A DNA stretch of 64,000 nucleotides from an uncultured bacterium (lineage in GTDB: Bacteria > Bacillota > Clostridia > TANB77 > CAG-508): the NCBI GenBank assembly GCA_905215935.1, contig CAJMRY010000001.1:186001-250000 (forward strand), given 5' to 3'. Shown here piece by piece: positions 9,420-18,430 of this stretch (its first letter is position 1; every line of letters starts with the position of its first letter). The translations under genes and the position numbers were made by a program. Below the pieces are notes generated by a model. The model saw only the letters and a list, made by a program, of their open reading frames with translations. It was not told where the DNA came from and made no database searches.

Positions 9420-11189
9420 TTAATATTTAATTAATTCTTCTAATAAATCTATCTCTTTCTTTAAATCCTCATCTTTAAGCTCATTTTTTTCGTTTTCTAG
9501 ATAAGATTTAATATTTTTAAAGTTTTCTTTATATTCTTCACTTACTGTAAGTTTTACAGATGTTCTTTCATTTTCACCTAAAATCTTTCGTACATCTTCT
9601 TTTACATAATCACAATCAATTACTCCTACATCTTCACATATGTAAAACCTTTCATCTTTATTAGTTCTTTCATATAAAATCCAAGACTTTAATGTATTTA
9701 CATATCTAGTTAATGCAATTGCTTTCCTAATTCCTGTATTTTCATAAAATTCTTCATTTTTGTTAAATTCTATATCTTGTGAATTCGAATGTTTATTTCC
9801 ATCTCTATCTGTATATGATACCCTTAAATTAATTTTATTATTTGTACTATTATCTTTTTTCTTTAATTTTAATAATATTACTCCACCTTTGGATTCTGAA
9901 TTTTCATTCGTACTTGATGGAAATAAAGTATTTACCTTCATTATATTGCCAGAAGATAAATCTTCGGAATCTGTTCCATATACTTTTTCGATATCATATT
10001 CTGTAGATTCAAAGTTCAAATTTAAATCAAATACTAATGGAGTAACCATATATTCAAAATCTTCACTTAATATTTTCTTAAATTGCTCATTACTACTAAT
10101 TGAATAATAATTTGCACCTCTAACATTTGATAGACTTTCTATAACTTCTGTATTAAAGTCTACCCCTACTCCTATAAAACTTGTATATATACCGTTTTTT
10201 GAATTTGATTCTATATATTTTAGTAAACCACTTTTATTAGTTGAGCCTACATTTGGCATAGCATCGGTAATTACAATTATTCTATTATCATATTCTTTAT
10301 CATTTAATATTTCCTTATCAAATAAATCTGTTCCTTTTTTATACCCAGCTTCAAAATTTGTTCCACCTCTAGCCTCTATATCTAGAATATGTTCTTTTAT
10401 TTCTTTTATATCTGTATCGCCTATTAAACTTAATGGCTTTCCTAAATATGCTCCATCATCGAATAATACCATTCCAAATCTATCATCATCGTTTAATTCA
10501 TCAATCATTAAATTTACTGCTTCATTTGCAAGCTCCATTTTACTCTTATTCTTTTTTAATTTTGAAAAGATACTATTTCCTTCATCATAATAATATGATT
10601 GTAGCGTAGAATCCATAGATCCTGAAATATCTAATACAATAACAATATTTTGTTTTTTACGTTTAAAATCACTTTGTTTAATATTAGAATTAAGTCCCAC
10701 TGTCATATAATATTCATCTTTAGATGAAATTGGATCTTTAGATATTGCCATAGAGTATGATGGTGAAAATAAATCTTCACTTTCTTTTTGTTTTCCTGTT
10801 TCAAAATAATAATCATAAAATAGTCCATTATATGTAATATCTGTAGAAATTGGAAAATATCCATTTTTTATATTTTCTCTAAAGTTGTCTATATTTTTTG
10901 AACCTCCTACTGATAATCCAACAGTACTTTCACTCTTAGATGAAAAGCTTGTTGTACTTTTAGATGATAGTGCTGATGATTGCCCCTGTGGAACCGAAAA
11001 AACTCCTGCAGAATCGTTGCTTTTTGTCACATATTCTTTATTACTTTCTTTATTCGAATATTTCCAATCGTCTATTTTTGCTTTTGTAATAGTATTATTT
11101 AAATTTTTTAAATAATAACCTACCACTATAATACTAATAATTAGTATTACAGCCAATCCTCCTATTAATACTTTCACTTTTTTGTTCAT
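9420..11189 (-). CDS. Membrane-anchored von Willebrand factor A domain protein
   Basis: A 589-residue protein with one N-terminal membrane segment (about 7-27) and a large outside part. The VWA domain begins near residue 181 with the metal-site motif DISGS at 187-191, and later supplies DDRFGMVLFDD and VITDAMPNVGS. The C-terminal ~150 residues are charged and helical. Residues 61-78 (AGVFSVPQGQSSALSSKS) closely match a segment just before the last membrane helix of the neighbouring sigma factor. It lies 43 bases downstream of that gene, so the two are probably one operon acting at the membrane. The binding partner is unknown. Confidence 0.82.
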   Translation of the reverse strand: MNKKVKVLIGGLAVILIISIIVVGYYLKNLNNTITKAKIDDWKYSNKESNKEYVTKSNDSAGVFSVPQGQSSALSSKSTTSFSSKSESTVGLSVGGSKNIDNFRENIKNGYFPISTDITYNGLFYDYYFETGKQKESEDLFSPSYSMAISKDPISSKDEYYMTVGLNSNIKQSDFKRKKQNIVIVLDISGSMDSTLQSYYYDEGNSIFSKLKKNKSKMELANEAVNLMIDELNDDDRFGMVLFDDGAYLGKPLSLIGDTDIKEIKEHILDIEARGGTNFEAGYKKGTDLFDKEILNDKEYDNRIIVITDAMPNVGSTNKSGLLKYIESNSKNGIYTSFIGVGVDFNTEVIESLSNVRGANYYSISSNEQFKKILSEDFEYMVTPLVFDLNLNFESTEYDIEKVYGTDSEDLSSGNIMKVNTLFPSSTNENSESKGGVILLKLKKKDNSTNNKINLRVSYTDRDGNKHSNSQDIEFNKNEEFYENTGIRKAIALTRYVNTLKSWILYERTNKDERFYICEDVGVIDCDYVKEDVRKILGENERTSVKLTVSEEYKENFKNIKSYLENEKNELKDEDLKKEIDLLEELIKY

Positions 11190-11232
11190 ACTAAATTCCC
11201 CCTAAATAATTTTAAAGAATTTCTTCTTTATA

Positions 11233-12169
11233 TTATTTAGATGTTTTTTTATTTCTTTTTTGTTGGTGTTTACAGAAAAAAATTGCAAAAATTATAGAAA
11301 TAATTAAAAATATTCCACTAATTCCTATTAATACTGGTTCTGCAACATCTGCTGACACTGATTTTACACTTAGAGTATTAGTAGTTCCTGTAGGTACATC
11401 AAATACTCCATTATGATTACTATCATATGTCTCTTGTGTTTCATCCTTTGTTGATTCTGATTTATCATCTCTTATAGCTGACTCTATATTTACTATATGT
11501 TCTGAATCTTGTTTTTTATTTTCTGAAGACTCAAAATCTGAATTTTGCTCTTTTTTATCACTTTTATTATCTATACTTTTTATATTTTCTTTTCTTATAA
11601 CCAGTAATATAAATGTAATTATAGATAAAGCTAAATTTCCTAATGAAATTTTTAATGAATTTACCGCTTTATAATATCTCCACTGAACAGTTGCTGTTGG
11701 CATTTGTAACATTTGTCCAATTTTTTTAAATGTAAGATTAGATAATATCTTTAAAGAAACAATTTCTTTTTCTTTTTCTGTTAAGCCACTTATTATTTTA
11801 TTATATGTATGAATATCTATTATTTCTTCTATTTCGCTTGACTCTTCTTGAAGTTCATAAATATCATCTATATTAACTTCTTGTTTCTTTCTTCTTAAAT
11901 AATTAAAAGTTTCGTTTTTACTAACTGTATAAATCCAGCTTAAGGTCCCTTTTTCTGGTAATTTTGTTTTATCTAAATTATATATTTTCATAAAAATTTC
12001 TTGTACAACATCTTCTGTGTTTTCTTTATTTTTTAATATTGAAAATACTATTCCATATATTAATGAATAATATTCTTTATAAAAAAAGTCATATGAATCC
12101 ATATTGTTTGTTTTAAATTCATTAAATATCCCGAGTTAATTCTTTATTTTTATCTTTTAAATTCTCCAT
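11233..12169 (-). CDS. ECF-type RNA polymerase sigma factor with a C-terminal membrane extension and a CGGG +1 site
   Basis: Sigma-70 region 2 (EDVVQEIFMKIYNL, TLSWIYTVSKNETFNYLRRKK) and region 4 (LTEKEKEIVSLKILSNLTFKKIGQML) are intact. A tail follows with two membrane segments (about 179-191 and 278-299) enclosing ~85 charged residues, unusual for a sigma factor. The ATG at 12102 has no ribosome site. An ATG at 12169 has GGAG six bases upstream and reads 12 codons to CGG at 12131-12133, then a stop two codons later. Skipping one C carries it in frame into the sigma protein (311 residues). Tethering suggests envelope-stress signalling, perhaps with the VWA partner. The N-terminal extension is inferred from the frameshift pattern. 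Confidence 0.82.
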
Positions 12170-12345
12170 TATATATCTCCTATTATAATATGCTATAAAT
12201 TTATTTTAATATATTTAATATTTGTGTGTCAAATGTTACTTTTAATAGTTCTATTTAAGTAATATAGCTATAAATAACTATAATATTTACTTTTCTAATC
12301 TACTTTAAAGAATATGTATATATGCTAAATATTAATTTTAATTGA

Positions 12346-12374
12346 TTGACTTTAATTTTTTCATATAGTATTCT
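12346..12374 (+). promoter_or_regulatory. Sigma-A-like promoter for the membrane protein at 12397
   Basis: TTGACT, a 17-base spacer and TATTCT, ending about 22 bases before the start codon. Confidence 0.65.
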
Positions 12375-12396
12375 ATATATATGGAGGGAATTTAAA

Positions 12397-13050
12397 ATGG
12401 AGAATCAAAATAATAATTCACAAATTAATAATGTACAGAATATTAATAATGAAAAAAAGAAAAGTAAAGCACCAATAATAATTATAATTGTTATTATTAT
12501 TTTACTGATACTTGGTTGTTTAGTATCTGGAATATTTGTTTTAGGAATATATATTTTTAATAATTCTAACAGTATACAAGATTCCATGAATAATATCAGT
12601 TCATTTAATAATATTTATGAAAATAATACTACTACAAATGTAACATTAGATGATAAAGTTTCAAATCATGATTGGAAAGCATCAGATAATAGCTATTTGG
12701 AATTAAATAATGATGGAACATTTAGTTGGTATAAAGATAAAAATGTTACAGATGACAATTATTATACTGGTACATACACTATAAAAACTGGCACTTCTGC
12801 AGTATTGGAAGTATCAAATTATCATAATGTTAATTATGGAGAATTGTTTACAAATAAAAATATTAAAACAAATAATATTTATTATCTAAATTTAAGTGTT
12901 ACTAGTAGAATAATAGATGGTGAAGAAAAACTAAATGGAACTACAGATGAAACTCATTATATGTTATACTTATATGAAGGTACTATAGATACTCTTGAAG
13001 GTGTTAATTTAAAAAGTATGAATAATATATATTTTAAAAGAGCTGATTAA
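12397..13050 (+). CDS. Single-pass membrane protein with an exported domain
   Basis: 217 residues: an Asn/Gln-rich cytoplasmic head of ~27 residues, a long Ile/Leu membrane segment (about 29-58) and an outside part. The outside part carries a small beta-rich unit (WKASDNSYLELNNDGTFSWY, later GTYTIKTG) that resembles the lipocalin-like repeat of secreted clostridial proteins. I do not recognise a named family. The ATG at 12397 follows GGAGGG. It is transcribed divergently from the ECF sigma gene and may belong to its regulon, which is inference only. Confidence 0.7.
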   Translation: MENQNNNSQINNVQNINNEKKKSKAPIIIIIVIIILLILGCLVSGIFVLGIYIFNNSNSIQDSMNNISSFNNIYENNTTTNVTLDDKVSNHDWKASDNSYLELNNDGTFSWYKDKNVTDDNYYTGTYTIKTGTSAVLEVSNYHNVNYGELFTNKNIKTNNIYYLNLSVTSRIIDGEEKLNGTTDETHYMLYLYEGTIDTLEGVNLKSMNNIYFKRAD

Positions 13051-13063
13051 AGCTCTTTTTTTA
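13036..13063 (+). terminator. Terminator overlapping the end of the 12397 gene
   Basis: Nine-base arms AAAAGAGCT and AGCTCTTTT with a six-base loop and a T run. The stop codon lies in the loop. Confidence 0.8.
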
Positions 13064-13136
13064 ATAAGTTAATATTAATTTTTTATAGATACAATATTTC
13101 ACTGATTTTAGATGTAAAAATATTGTTAAATTTTTC

Positions 13137-13165
13137 TTGACTTTTAGCACTTTCTGTAATAAAAT
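13137..13165 (+). promoter_or_regulatory. Sigma-A promoter for rplM-rpsI
   Basis: TTGACT (13137-13142), a 17-base spacer and TAAAAT (13160-13165). Confidence 0.78.
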
Positions 13166-13184
13166 AGAAAAGCAATAAATTTGT

Positions 13185-13262
13185 AATATGACCAAAATAA
13201 AAACTTCTCCCCGGTGGTTTTTACGAGGTTTCATATAAATATAATAAAATTTAAATATGAAA
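13185..13262 (+). promoter_or_regulatory. Probable L13-type ribosomal leader
   Basis: The untranslated region before rplM contains a GC-rich hairpin (around 13200-13232, CTCCCCGGTGG then ACGAG) that stands out in this AT-rich DNA. Firmicutes carry an autoregulatory L13 leader at this place. I infer identity from position and structure only. Confidence 0.5.
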
Positions 13263-13280
13263 TGGAGGGTATTTTTTACC

Positions 13281-13715
13281 ATGAATAACACTACATATAG
13301 TTTAAAGAAAAATGAAATCGAAAGAAAATGGTATATTATCGATGCCGCAAATAAACCATTAGGTAGAGTAGCAACAGAAGCTGCTAAATTATTAAGAGGA
13401 AAACATAAACCAACTTATACTCCTAACATGGATGCTGGTGATCACGTAATTATACTAAACTGTGACCAAGTTGTTTTAACAGGAAAAAAATTAGATCAAA
13501 AAATTTATAGACATCACTCTGGATACATTGGTGGTATGAAAGAAACTACTGCAAGAGAAATGTTAAATAAAGATTCTGGAAAAGCAATGACACTTGCTAT
13601 AAAAGGAATGCTTCCTAAAAACAGTCTAGGAAGACAAATGATTAAAAAATTAAGAGTTTATGCTGGTAGCGAACACGAAAATATCGCACAAAAACCAGAA
13701 ATCTGGAATTTCTAA
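13281..13715 (+). CDS. rplM: 50S ribosomal protein L13
   Basis: Early-assembly large-subunit protein, 144 residues. Family features are KWYIIDAANKPLGRVAT, the LLRGKHKPTYTP block and KGMLPKNSLGRQM. I chose the ATG at 13281 (MNNTTYSLKK), since the GGAGGG site is upstream of it; an ATG at 13257 lies before that site. It is the first gene of the conserved rplM-rpsI operon. Confidence 0.97.
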   Translation: MNNTTYSLKKNEIERKWYIIDAANKPLGRVATEAAKLLRGKHKPTYTPNMDAGDHVIILNCDQVVLTGKKLDQKIYRHHSGYIGGMKETTAREMLNKDSGKAMTLAIKGMLPKNSLGRQMIKKLRVYAGSEHENIAQKPEIWNF

Positions 13716-13742
13716 ATTAAAAATTAAGGGAGGAAATATAAA

Positions 13743-14150
13743 ATGCCTAAAGCAAAATCAGAAAAAATAATGTTCTACGGTACAGGAAGAAGAAAAAAAT
13801 CAATTGCTAGAGTTAGATTAGTTGAAGGTACAGGTGTTATAACAATTAATGGAAGAAGTATAGATGAATATTTTGGAGCAGAAACACTAAAAGTTATCGT
13901 TAGACAACCATTAACAGTAACAAACACATTAGACAAATATGATGTTATTTGTAAAGTAATTGGTGGTGGATTTACAGGTCAAGCAGGAGCTATCCGTCAT
14001 GGTATTTCAAGAGCTTTATTAGAAGCTAATGAAGAATATAGACCAACATTAAAATCAAACGGATTCTTAACAAGAGATCCAAGAATGAAAGAAAGAAAAA
14101 AATACGGTCTTAAAAAGGCTAGAAAAGCTCCACAATTCTCTAAGAGATAA
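13743..14150 (+). CDS. rpsI: 30S ribosomal protein S9
   Basis: 135 residues with YGTGRRKKSIARVRLVEG, the GAIRHGISRALLEA block and the basic C-terminal tail KKARKAPQFSKR that reaches the P-site tRNA. It follows rplM by 27 bases with GGGAGG as ribosome site, and a terminator follows at once. Confidence 0.97.
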   Translation: MPKAKSEKIMFYGTGRRKKSIARVRLVEGTGVITINGRSIDEYFGAETLKVIVRQPLTVTNTLDKYDVICKVIGGGFTGQAGAIRHGISRALLEANEEYRPTLKSNGFLTRDPRMKERKKYGLKKARKAPQFSKR

Positions 14151-14172
14151 AATGCTTTTTATACAAATTATC

Positions 14173-14207
14173 AAACCTCAGAAGATTCAATACTTCCGAG
14201 GTTTTTT
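14173..14207 (+). terminator. Terminator after rpsI
   Basis: Arms AACCTCAGAAG and CTTCCGAGGTT with an eight-base loop and a run of six T. Beyond it, 14208-14304 is AT-rich with no gene. Confidence 0.85.
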
Positions 14208-14304
14208 GTTGGTATTCAGTAATTTTTATTATAAAATATAAACATTTATATTTGTTAACCTTTTTTCTTATAATATACAGATTTTTTATTGATACATTTA
14301 TTTT

Positions 14305-14847
14305 CTATTTAGTAAAATTAATTTCTTTAATTATTTCTCCTGGATAATTAAATAAACCAAGTCTATTAAACTCAATTATAAATGGTTTAAAATTATTATT
14401 TATTATTTTTTGCATCAACAGAATTCTTTCATAGTTTGTATCAATATGTAAAGTCATGTGAAAGTTAAAATCATCTGGATTATAATGCCTACTATGTAAT
14501 TCCTTATAAAATATATTTTGTAAATGCTTAATATTTTCATTCTCTTCTATTGATAGATATAAAACAAAACTATCTTTACTTCCTTTCCTGATTTTAACCT
14601 GATTAACCTTCACTTTTACTGAATTACATTTTATCTGTTCCATTAATTCTATCATTTTGCTTTCATTTTGTTTATCTGTTGCAAAAATTGTAAAATGAAA
14701 TGGCAGATTATCAATTTTATATCTATTTTCATCATCAATCCCATATGGTACTTTGCAGATTTGTTCTTTAATATTTTTTATTAAATCATTGATTTTGTTC
14801 ATTTCATCTACATCTAATAGAGTAATCATTGTTATTCTTTTTTTCAT
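14305..14847 (-). CDS. 2H phosphoesterase family protein (2'-5' RNA ligase-like)
   Basis: 180 residues with the two signature H-x-T motifs of the 2H superfamily: PFHFTIF near residue 49 and FHMTLHI near 133. Such enzymes act on 2',3'-cyclic or 2'-5' phosphates in RNA or small nucleotides; the substrate here is unknown. The ATG at 14847 has GGGGAG seven bases upstream, so the ATG at 14862 is not used. It lies downstream of a glycosyltransferase but 80 bases apart, so linkage is uncertain. Confidence 0.75.
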   Translation of the reverse strand: MKKRITMITLLDVDEMNKINDLIKNIKEQICKVPYGIDDENRYKIDNLPFHFTIFATDKQNESKMIELMEQIKCNSVKVKVNQVKIRKGSKDSFVLYLSIEENENIKHLQNIFYKELHSRHYNPDDFNFHMTLHIDTNYERILLMQKIINNNFKPFIIEFNRLGLFNYPGEIIKEINFTK

Positions 14848-14941
14848 TCTTATCTCCCCCATTATCTACAATAATTCTTTTATCCTGAACTTTATATCTA
14901 TTCCACTTTTTATATTTAATTACTTAATGTTTTATGTTTTA

Positions 14942-15967
14942 TTATTTGCTTTTATCATTAATCATTTCATAGAATTTTTCTATCTCCCCATTATAAATAT
15001 ATTTTAATTCTTCATTAAGTTCTTCTTGCTTTTGCATATACTTAAATAAACAATTTGAATTTTCAAACATTAGAAACTTATTTATATATTCTATTTTTTC
15101 ATTATAACTTAGTGGGCAATTTTTATTTGTTATCGAAATAATAGCCATATATATTTTAAATCCTTCATATATCTCCATTTCATCTGCTACTTCTTCATAT
15201 ATGCCATAAAATTTGTATAACTCTATCCACTTCATATAAAATAACCTTCTTAAGTCTATTTTATTTTCAATAAATTTCATCTTTAAAGTTTGTTCATTTT
15301 TTCTTCTCATATAGTAATAATATGCTTTATCTATTACATAAATTGAATTAGTTTTCTTCATACATTCACAATTAAATAAAAAATCCTCCCCAAAATTTAC
15401 ATCTTTATCAAATCTAATATTATTCTTTAACAGGAATTCTCTCTTATATAATTTATTCCATACTACATTAAAAATATCTCTTCTTCCTGAAATACAATTA
15501 TACTTTATAAAATCACTCATTTTTTTATATGTATCAATATTCTGTTTTTTTGGATTATAAATAGTTATTTTTCCATCTTCATTATATCTAGTTCCTGTTA
15601 TTATTAAATCTAGCTTTTTATTTTTTATTTCTTTTTCAATCTCCTCATACATATTTAATTCTATTTTATCATCTGAATCTATAAAATGGATATAATCTCC
15701 TTGTGCACTTTCTATTCCTATATTTCTTGCACTACTTACCCCCATATTGTTGCTTAAATCTATTACTTTTATATTACAATACAATTCTTTAAACTTTTTA
15801 CATATATTTAAAGTCTTATCTTCTGAAGAATCATTTACTATTATAATTTCATATGGTTTATATGTTTGATTTACTATGCTCATTAAAGTTTTTTCTATAT
15901 ATTTTTCTGAATTATATGCTGGAATAATTACAGAGATTTTATAATTATATACATTTGACACTTTCAT
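14942..15967 (-). CDS. Family 2 glycosyltransferase
   Basis: Inverting GT-A enzyme of 341 residues. The nucleotide-sugar domain opens with ISVIIPAYNSEKYIEKTL, then IIVNDSSEDKT, and the metal motif is DSDD in HFIDSDDKIE near residue 90. A helical C-terminal region of ~110 residues has no membrane segment. Likely role: transfer of a sugar in surface polysaccharide or teichoic-acid decoration. GGAGG precedes the ATG at 15967. It stands alone, without a polysaccharide cluster. Confidence 0.82.
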   Translation of the reverse strand: MKVSNVYNYKISVIIPAYNSEKYIEKTLMSIVNQTYKPYEIIIVNDSSEDKTLNICKKFKELYCNIKVIDLSNNMGVSSARNIGIESAQGDYIHFIDSDDKIELNMYEEIEKEIKNKKLDLIITGTRYNEDGKITIYNPKKQNIDTYKKMSDFIKYNCISGRRDIFNVVWNKLYKREFLLKNNIRFDKDVNFGEDFLFNCECMKKTNSIYVIDKAYYYYMRRKNEQTLKMKFIENKIDLRRLFYMKWIELYKFYGIYEEVADEMEIYEGFKIYMAIISITNKNCPLSYNEKIEYINKFLMFENSNCLFKYMQKQEELNEELKYIYNGEIEKFYEMINDKSK

Positions 15968-16195
15968 ATTACCTCCACGCAACTAATGATCTTTTAGAAA
16001 TTTCTTCACTATTTTGTTTAACTTCATATTTTTTTAAACCTTTAAATATATTAAATTATATATATCAATTTTATCATACCTCATTATAAAATATACTACT
16101 ATTTTAGTATTTAATTTGCTTTTTCATCTTAATTTTCTTCATTTATAATCTTTAATGACTTCAAAGTTTACTATAACTTTTTTGTTTAAAAATTT

Positions 16196-16229
16196 AAACC
16201 CCAAAAGTATTAAAACTTCTGAGGTTTTT
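16196..16229 (-). terminator. Terminator after the Cys-rich repeat gene
   Basis: Imperfect arms (AACCTCAGAAGT on the minus strand, paired with G-U wobbles to ACTTTTGGGGTT) and a T tract. The AT-rich stretch 15968-16195 upstream shows no gene. Confidence 0.6.
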
Positions 16230-16245
16230 GTCAAAATTGATAGAA

Positions 16246-16680
16246 CTATTTTTTACAATTATCATTTAGCTCTTCACAAATATCCTTTAGGGCTTCTTCT
16301 ATATCACAGATTCCTTCACGTATATCTCTTTCACCTTCGCAAATTTTACCTCTAATAATATCTCTTAATCCTTCACAAATATCCCTTATTCCCTCTTCTA
16401 TATCACAAATAGCATCTTGTATTCTTCTTCTTTTTTCACAACATATATTGCATTCAATACATCTAAATCCTCTGATGATATCACGTAATCCTTCCCTTAT
16501 ATCGCAAATGCCTTCATTGATGTCTCTTATTCCTTCGCAAAACCTATTTTTACAAATATCCTCTAATCCTTCTTTAATGTCTCTTATCCCCTCTCGGATA
16601 TCTCTTATACCCTCTTCGATACAACAAATTCCTTGACAAGAATTATTATTTCTTCCTTTACAACAATTTCTATTACACAT
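16246..16680 (-). CDS. Cys-rich heptad-repeat protein (EGIRDI repeats)
   Basis: 144 residues built from a seven-residue unit E-G-I/L-R/C-D-I-x repeated about 14 times in three blocks, with Cys pairs (NCC, ICC, CNICC) and a Cys-rich head. The period of seven with Ile at two positions suggests an amphipathic helix or a stacked rod, cross-linked by disulfides or binding metal. It lies near several sporulation genes, so a spore coat or exosporium role is possible but not shown. The ATG at 16680 is preceded by a weak AAAGAG site. I do not recognise a named family. Confidence 0.65.
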   Translation of the reverse strand: MCNRNCCKGRNNNSCQGICCIEEGIRDIREGIRDIKEGLEDICKNRFCEGIRDINEGICDIREGLRDIIRGFRCIECNICCEKRRRIQDAICDIEEGIRDICEGLRDIIRGKICEGERDIREGICDIEEALKDICEELNDNCKK

Positions 16681-16808
16681 ACAAATCAACTCTTTCTTAT
16701 AATTTACCTAATTAAAGGTATATTATAAGATATGAAAAAAATGCCTGAATTGTTAAAATAATTAGTTAGGTTAATACAAAACAAATAATTATTTAATACA
16801 ATTAATTA

Positions 16809-18170
16809 TTAATCATCATCTCTTATTAATTCTAATATTGCATTAACATATAATTCTACTTGCAATAATAATTCATCAATAACTACAAATTCATTTGCAT
16901 TATGGATTCTATTATCTGTTCCTGGAAACTTACAGCCAAATGCTACACAATTCTTCATTGTTTTTGCATATGTTCCTCCACCCATGGTAATAGGTTTTGA
17001 CTCATTATCTCCAGTTACTTTCACATATGCTTTCATTAATGATTTTACTATTTTAGAATCTAATGAATAATATAAAGCATTACTACATCTTTTTACATTA
17101 ATTCTTGCACCATCATAACTCTTTTTTATTAATTTATTTACTATCTCATCACTGTCAATCATTACTGGTACTCTAATATCAATCGTTCCTGTAATCTCAT
17201 CACCATTAGTTTGTATTTTTCCATTTACTAATGTTAGTTTACCAAACTCATCTTCACATTTTATTCCCATACTAGTCCCATCAGTTTCTAATTTTATATA
17301 TTGACAATAAAAATTTACTAAATAATCTTCATATTCTGCTTCTTTTAGTCCCATAATAGCATAGCTTATCGCATTTTTTCCAAGCTCTGGGGTACTTGCA
17401 TGTGCAGATTTTCCTTTAACTTCTATCATATCAAATTCATCATCTAAATTTGTTATATTATATTCAATATTATTATTTTTTAAATATTTGCTAAATATTT
17501 CCTCTTTATATAAACATTTTCTTATTTTAATTTTGCAATAATCACTAACTGCATTTTCTACAACTCCACCATTGATTTCTAAACCGTTAATATTTCGTGA
17601 TGTAAATACCACTCTAACCTGACCTTTTTCTCCATGTACTAATGGAAAATCTCCATCTGGAGTAAATCCTATAGTAATATTTCCTTCCTTTTCTACATAG
17701 TGCTTCATGCATTCAGAACCAGTTTCTTCTTTACATCCCATTATTAATCTAACTCTTTTATTTAATGGAATATCTAAATCTTTAATTATTTTTAATGCTA
17801 CCATACTTGCTATGGCTGCCCCTTTATCATCACTTGTTCCTCTACCATATATTTTGTTATCTTTTATCGTAGCCTTAAAAGGGTCTGTATCCCAATCATT
17901 TCCTTCTGGAACAACATCTAAATGAGTTAATATTCCTACAATCTCTTCTCCTTCACCAATTTCAGCATAACCACATTTATTATCTAAGTTTTTAGTTTTA
18001 AAACCATAACTTTCTGCTATTTTTAATGCTTCTTGTAAACACTTTGCACATTCTATCCCATATGGTGCATTTTCTTTTTCTTCTCCTAATACACTTCTAT
18101 ATGATACTAATTTGCTTAAATTAATAATCATTTCTTCCTCATACTTTTTTATTTGTTCTTTTAATTTCAT
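16809..18170 (-). CDS. pepV: M20 dipeptidase, PepV/Sapep family
   Basis: Di-zinc exopeptidase of 453 residues. Metal and catalytic motifs follow in order: THLDVVPEGNDWDTDPF (His and Asp), GRGTSDDKGAAIA (bridging Asp), GCKEETGSECM (Glu pair) and the C-terminal MGGGTYAKTMKN block. A dimerisation/lid domain lies between about 190 and 350. It releases amino acids from dipeptides in the cytoplasm. The start follows AGGACAGG. It is monocistronic between the repeat-protein gene and yunB. Confidence 0.9.
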   Translation of the reverse strand: MKLKEQIKKYEEEMIINLSKLVSYRSVLGEEKENAPYGIECAKCLQEALKIAESYGFKTKNLDNKCGYAEIGEGEEIVGILTHLDVVPEGNDWDTDPFKATIKDNKIYGRGTSDDKGAAIASMVALKIIKDLDIPLNKRVRLIMGCKEETGSECMKHYVEKEGNITIGFTPDGDFPLVHGEKGQVRVVFTSRNINGLEINGGVVENAVSDYCKIKIRKCLYKEEIFSKYLKNNNIEYNITNLDDEFDMIEVKGKSAHASTPELGKNAISYAIMGLKEAEYEDYLVNFYCQYIKLETDGTSMGIKCEDEFGKLTLVNGKIQTNGDEITGTIDIRVPVMIDSDEIVNKLIKKSYDGARINVKRCSNALYYSLDSKIVKSLMKAYVKVTGDNESKPITMGGGTYAKTMKNCVAFGCKFPGTDNRIHNANEFVVIDELLLQVELYVNAILELIRDDD

Positions 18171-18359
18171 AAACCTGTCCTCCTTTTTATATTAATTGAT
18201 TTATCAAATTATATAAATAATACAATTGTATGTCAATTATCTATACATTTTCATATATTACCATTTTGATGCTGTAACATTGTTACTAAAAAAACTGTCG
18301 TAAATTGTAACACAAAACCATAAAATAAATAAGTTCAGTTTAAAATATAAAGTTGATAT

Positions 18360-18403
18360 AAAAAAAGAATGATTACTACAAAAACATGTAATCATTCTTT
18401 ATC
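18360..18403 (-). terminator. Terminator after yunB
   Basis: Arms AAAGAATGATTAC and GTAATCATTCTTT with T runs, 28 bases beyond the yunB stop. Confidence 0.85.
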
Positions 18404-18430
18404 TTGTAAAAAGCTTTAATTTTCTACTTC

